A stretch of DNA of 6,622 nucleotides from NCBI GenBank assembly GCA_021798435.1, contig JAJZGN010000109.1, positions 1 to 6,622 of the forward strand, written 5' to 3'. The position numbers were made by a program, and so were the translations under genes. Position 1 is the first letter of the stretch. Every line of letters starts with the position of its first letter. The notes below the pieces were generated by a model. The model was given only the letters and a program-made list of their open reading frames with translations, had not been told where the DNA came from and searched no databases. Shown here in pieces: positions 5,410 to 6,622 of this stretch. Source of the DNA: a bacterium (GTDB lineage Bacteria > Chloroflexota > Dormibacteria > Aeolococcales > Bog-877).

Positions 5410-6243
5410 TTGTTTGTCGATGCCCTGGTCGCCGGCTTCATCCTCGCCGTGTTCGGCCTTGGGCTGCGGACCGGGGTGGGCCATCGCCTCACCCGCCTCG
5501 TCTCCCAACGGGTAGGGGCCCTGAGGAGCCGGACCGAGGACCCTCTCGGGGCCCTTGACCTTGCCTACCGCCGCCAGACCGAGGCCCTCCAGCAGGCACG
5601 GCGAGGCATCGCCGAGGTGGTGACCTCACACAAGCGGCTGGAACTTCAGGCCAATGGGTTCCGCGAGAGCCGGGTACGGCTCCGCGCTCAGGCCCGCCAG
5701 GCGCTTCTGTCCGGGCGCGAGGACCTGGCGCGAATCTCCCTGACCCGGGCCCAGGCCGCCACCGCCCAGCTGGCCTCCCTGGAGCCGCAGGTGGCTGAGC
5801 TCCGCGAGCAGGAAGCACGGCTGGAGCTGGCCGCCCAGCGCCTCAAGGCACGGGTGGAGGGGTTCCGAAGCCAGAAGGATGTGTTCCGGGCCCAGTACTC
5901 AGCCGCGCAAGCTTCCGCGCGCCTCGGGGAGTCGATTGCCGGCATCTCGCGCGAGATGGGGGACGTGGGCCGGATGCTGGAGGCGGCCAGGGAGCGCACA
6001 CGGGAGATGCAGGCCCGGGCGGCGGCCATCGACGAGCTCGTGGCCACCTCTGACCTCGCTACCATTGGCCGAGGCGGAGACGAGACGAGCCGCCAGCCGA
6101 GAGCCACGATGGGAGGAGCGGTCGGCGAAGCCCAGCCCGAGACGCTGCGGCCCGAACCCCCGCCACATCCTGAAGGGGCCTCTCTGCTAAATTCCAGTTC
6201 CGCGTCCACGCCAGAGCCGTCTTCACAGCCAGAGGGAGGTTGA
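5410..6243 (+). CDS. Membrane-anchored PspA/IM30 paralogue
   Basis: A 277-residue protein of the PspA coiled-coil family. Residues 43-216, beginning EDPLGALDLAYRRQ, align without gaps to residues 23-196 of the first PspA in this window, with about half the positions identical by eye (e.g. SGREDLAR, AQYSAA, QARAAAID), so it is a duplicate. It differs at both ends. Residues 4-20 (DALVAGFILAVFGLGLR) form a likely transmembrane segment ahead of the amphipathic region, and the C-terminus is a Gly/Pro/Ser-rich tail (220-277) without the PspAA domain. The start is TTG at 5410, preceded by GGAGGTGG at 5394-5401; a GTG at 5398 overlaps that site and is less likely. The frame is open far upstream, but that part is antisense to htpX. 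It is coupled to the GlsB-like gene downstream. Confidence 0.87.
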   Translation: MFVDALVAGFILAVFGLGLRTGVGHRLTRLVSQRVGALRSRTEDPLGALDLAYRRQTEALQQARRGIAEVVTSHKRLELQANGFRESRVRLRAQARQALLSGREDLARISLTRAQAATAQLASLEPQVAELREQEARLELAAQRLKARVEGFRSQKDVFRAQYSAAQASARLGESIAGISREMGDVGRMLEAARERTREMQARAAAIDELVATSDLATIGRGGDETSRQPRATMGGAVGEAQPETLRPEPPPHPEGASLLNSSSASTPEPSSQPEGG

Positions 6244-6248
6244 ACCAA

Positions 6249-6503
6249 GTGCTCCACGTCATCGCTTTCATCGTCATCGGGGTGGTCATCGGGGCCCTCT
6301 ACATTCGCCAGTCGCGGGGAGCCGCAGCGACCATCCGGGTCGTCGCCGGGTTGGCGGGGAGCCTCATCGGTGGCTTCGTCACCCTCGCGGTCCTGGGAAG
6401 CGGCCACACGTCCGGGAAATACGGCAGCATCCTGGTGGCGATCGTGCTGGCGGTGATCCTCTCCGCCCTGGCCACTGCGGGCACCCGACCCCGCACGGCC
6501 TGA
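6249..6503 (+). CDS. GlsB/YeaQ/YmgE-family small membrane protein
   Basis: An 84-residue, three-helix membrane protein with spans at about 2-19, 28-49 and 58-76. The family features are the IGVVIGALY motif early in helix 1 (8-16), AGLAGSLIGGFV in helix 2 (33-44) and a Gly/Ala-rich third helix. The family is stress-induced in enterobacteria and annotated as transglycosylase-associated, but its biochemical role is unknown. GTG at 6249 is preferred because GGGAGG at 6234-6239 is 9 nt away. A TTG at 6240 overlapping the upstream stop would leave no spacing from that site. The gene follows the second pspA by 5 nt and is surely cotranscribed, which ties it to the membrane-stress locus. Confidence 0.87.
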   Translation: MLHVIAFIVIGVVIGALYIRQSRGAAATIRVVAGLAGSLIGGFVTLAVLGSGHTSGKYGSILVAIVLAVILSALATAGTRPRTA

Positions 6504-6507
6504 TCGC

Positions 6508-6526
6508 GGATCCCCCTAGGGGATTC
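6508..6526. terminator. Hairpin between convergent genes, possible bidirectional terminator
   Basis: GGATCCCC and GGGGATTC pair through 8 positions, including one G-T wobble, around the loop CTA. It begins 5 nt after the GlsB-like gene's stop. The CTA loop is the TAG stop codon of the convergent minus-strand gene. No T run follows on either strand, so termination would be weak or factor-assisted. Confidence 0.4.
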
Positions 6527-6622
6527 CCGAGAAGAACTCCTCGGCCCGGCGGCGGTCCTCGGCCATCTTCGCCACCAGCTCCGCGTCGGAGCGGAACGTC
6601 TCCTGGCCCCGCACTCGCTCCA
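6516..6622 (-). CDS. Unrecognised gene, C-terminal 34 residues only
   Basis: A minus-strand frame enters from the right edge and ends at TAG (6518-6516). The visible residues include ERVRGQETFRSDAE and AEDRRRAEEFFSGIP, a charged, helical-looking tail. Codons have the G/C third positions expected of a real gene in this genome, and no stop interrupts the frame to the window edge. It is convergent with the GlsB-like gene. The fragment is too short to assign a family. Confidence 0.6.
   Translation of the reverse strand, partial: ERVRGQETFRSDAELVAKMAEDRRRAEEFFSGIP

Noticed and set aside
5299..5508. A 70-codon N-terminal extension of HtpX
   Set aside because: It is antisense to the start of the second pspA, has no family resemblance, and the usual HtpX N-terminus starts at MQRKL.
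5688..6407. 239-codon minus-strand frame opposite the second pspA
   Set aside because: It is a Ser/Arg/Ala-rich mirror of a coiled-coil gene with no motif; the plus strand carries the PspA family pattern.

Overview
This is a GC-rich window, with G or C dominating third codon positions and several GTG/TTG starts. It looks like chromosomal DNA of a high-GC bacterium, most likely Actinomycetota or a neighbouring high-GC phylum. Three things point that way: the PspA/PspAA/PspAB/HtpX gene set, TetR-controlled ABC-2 exporter genes, and tRNA genes without an encoded CCA. The lineage cannot be fixed from the sequence alone. No mobile element, CRISPR array or phage gene was seen.

Left part (1-1868, minus strand): a compact operon reads TetR-family regulator, ABC-2 type ATPase, then the start of an ABC-2 permease cut by the window edge. 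The genes are tightly coupled (6-nt gap, then an ATGA overlap). A 17-bp palindromic operator lies just upstream of the regulator, so this is probably a self-regulated drug or lipid exporter.

Middle (1869-2614): two minus-strand tRNA genes, tRNA-Tyr(GTA) then tRNA-Thr(GGT), are separated by one nucleotide. Divergent from them is a CsaA-like tRNA-binding-fold chaperone gene. The short gap between them contains a palindromic GTATAC that could serve as -10 in both directions.

Right part (2615-6503): a dense envelope-stress (Psp) locus. In order it has (i) a plus-strand PspA carrying a C-terminal PspAA-like domain as a natural fusion; (ii) a convergent minus-strand pair, HtpX membrane metalloprotease then PspAB; and (iii) a divergent plus-strand pair, a second PspA paralogue with an N-terminal transmembrane segment, then a GlsB/YeaQ-type small membrane protein. 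The likely shared role is membrane maintenance: PspA polymers support damaged membrane, HtpX degrades damaged membrane proteins, PspAA/PspAB modulate them, and the paralogue and GlsB-like protein act at the membrane. This joint role is inferred from family knowledge and gene order.

The last ~107 bases hold the C-terminal end of an unrecognised minus-strand gene, convergent with the GlsB-like gene. A hairpin sits at the junction. No stretch over 300 bases is free of genes; the largest gap (1828-2040) holds the tetR control region, a likely tRNA terminator and an imperfect inverted repeat.
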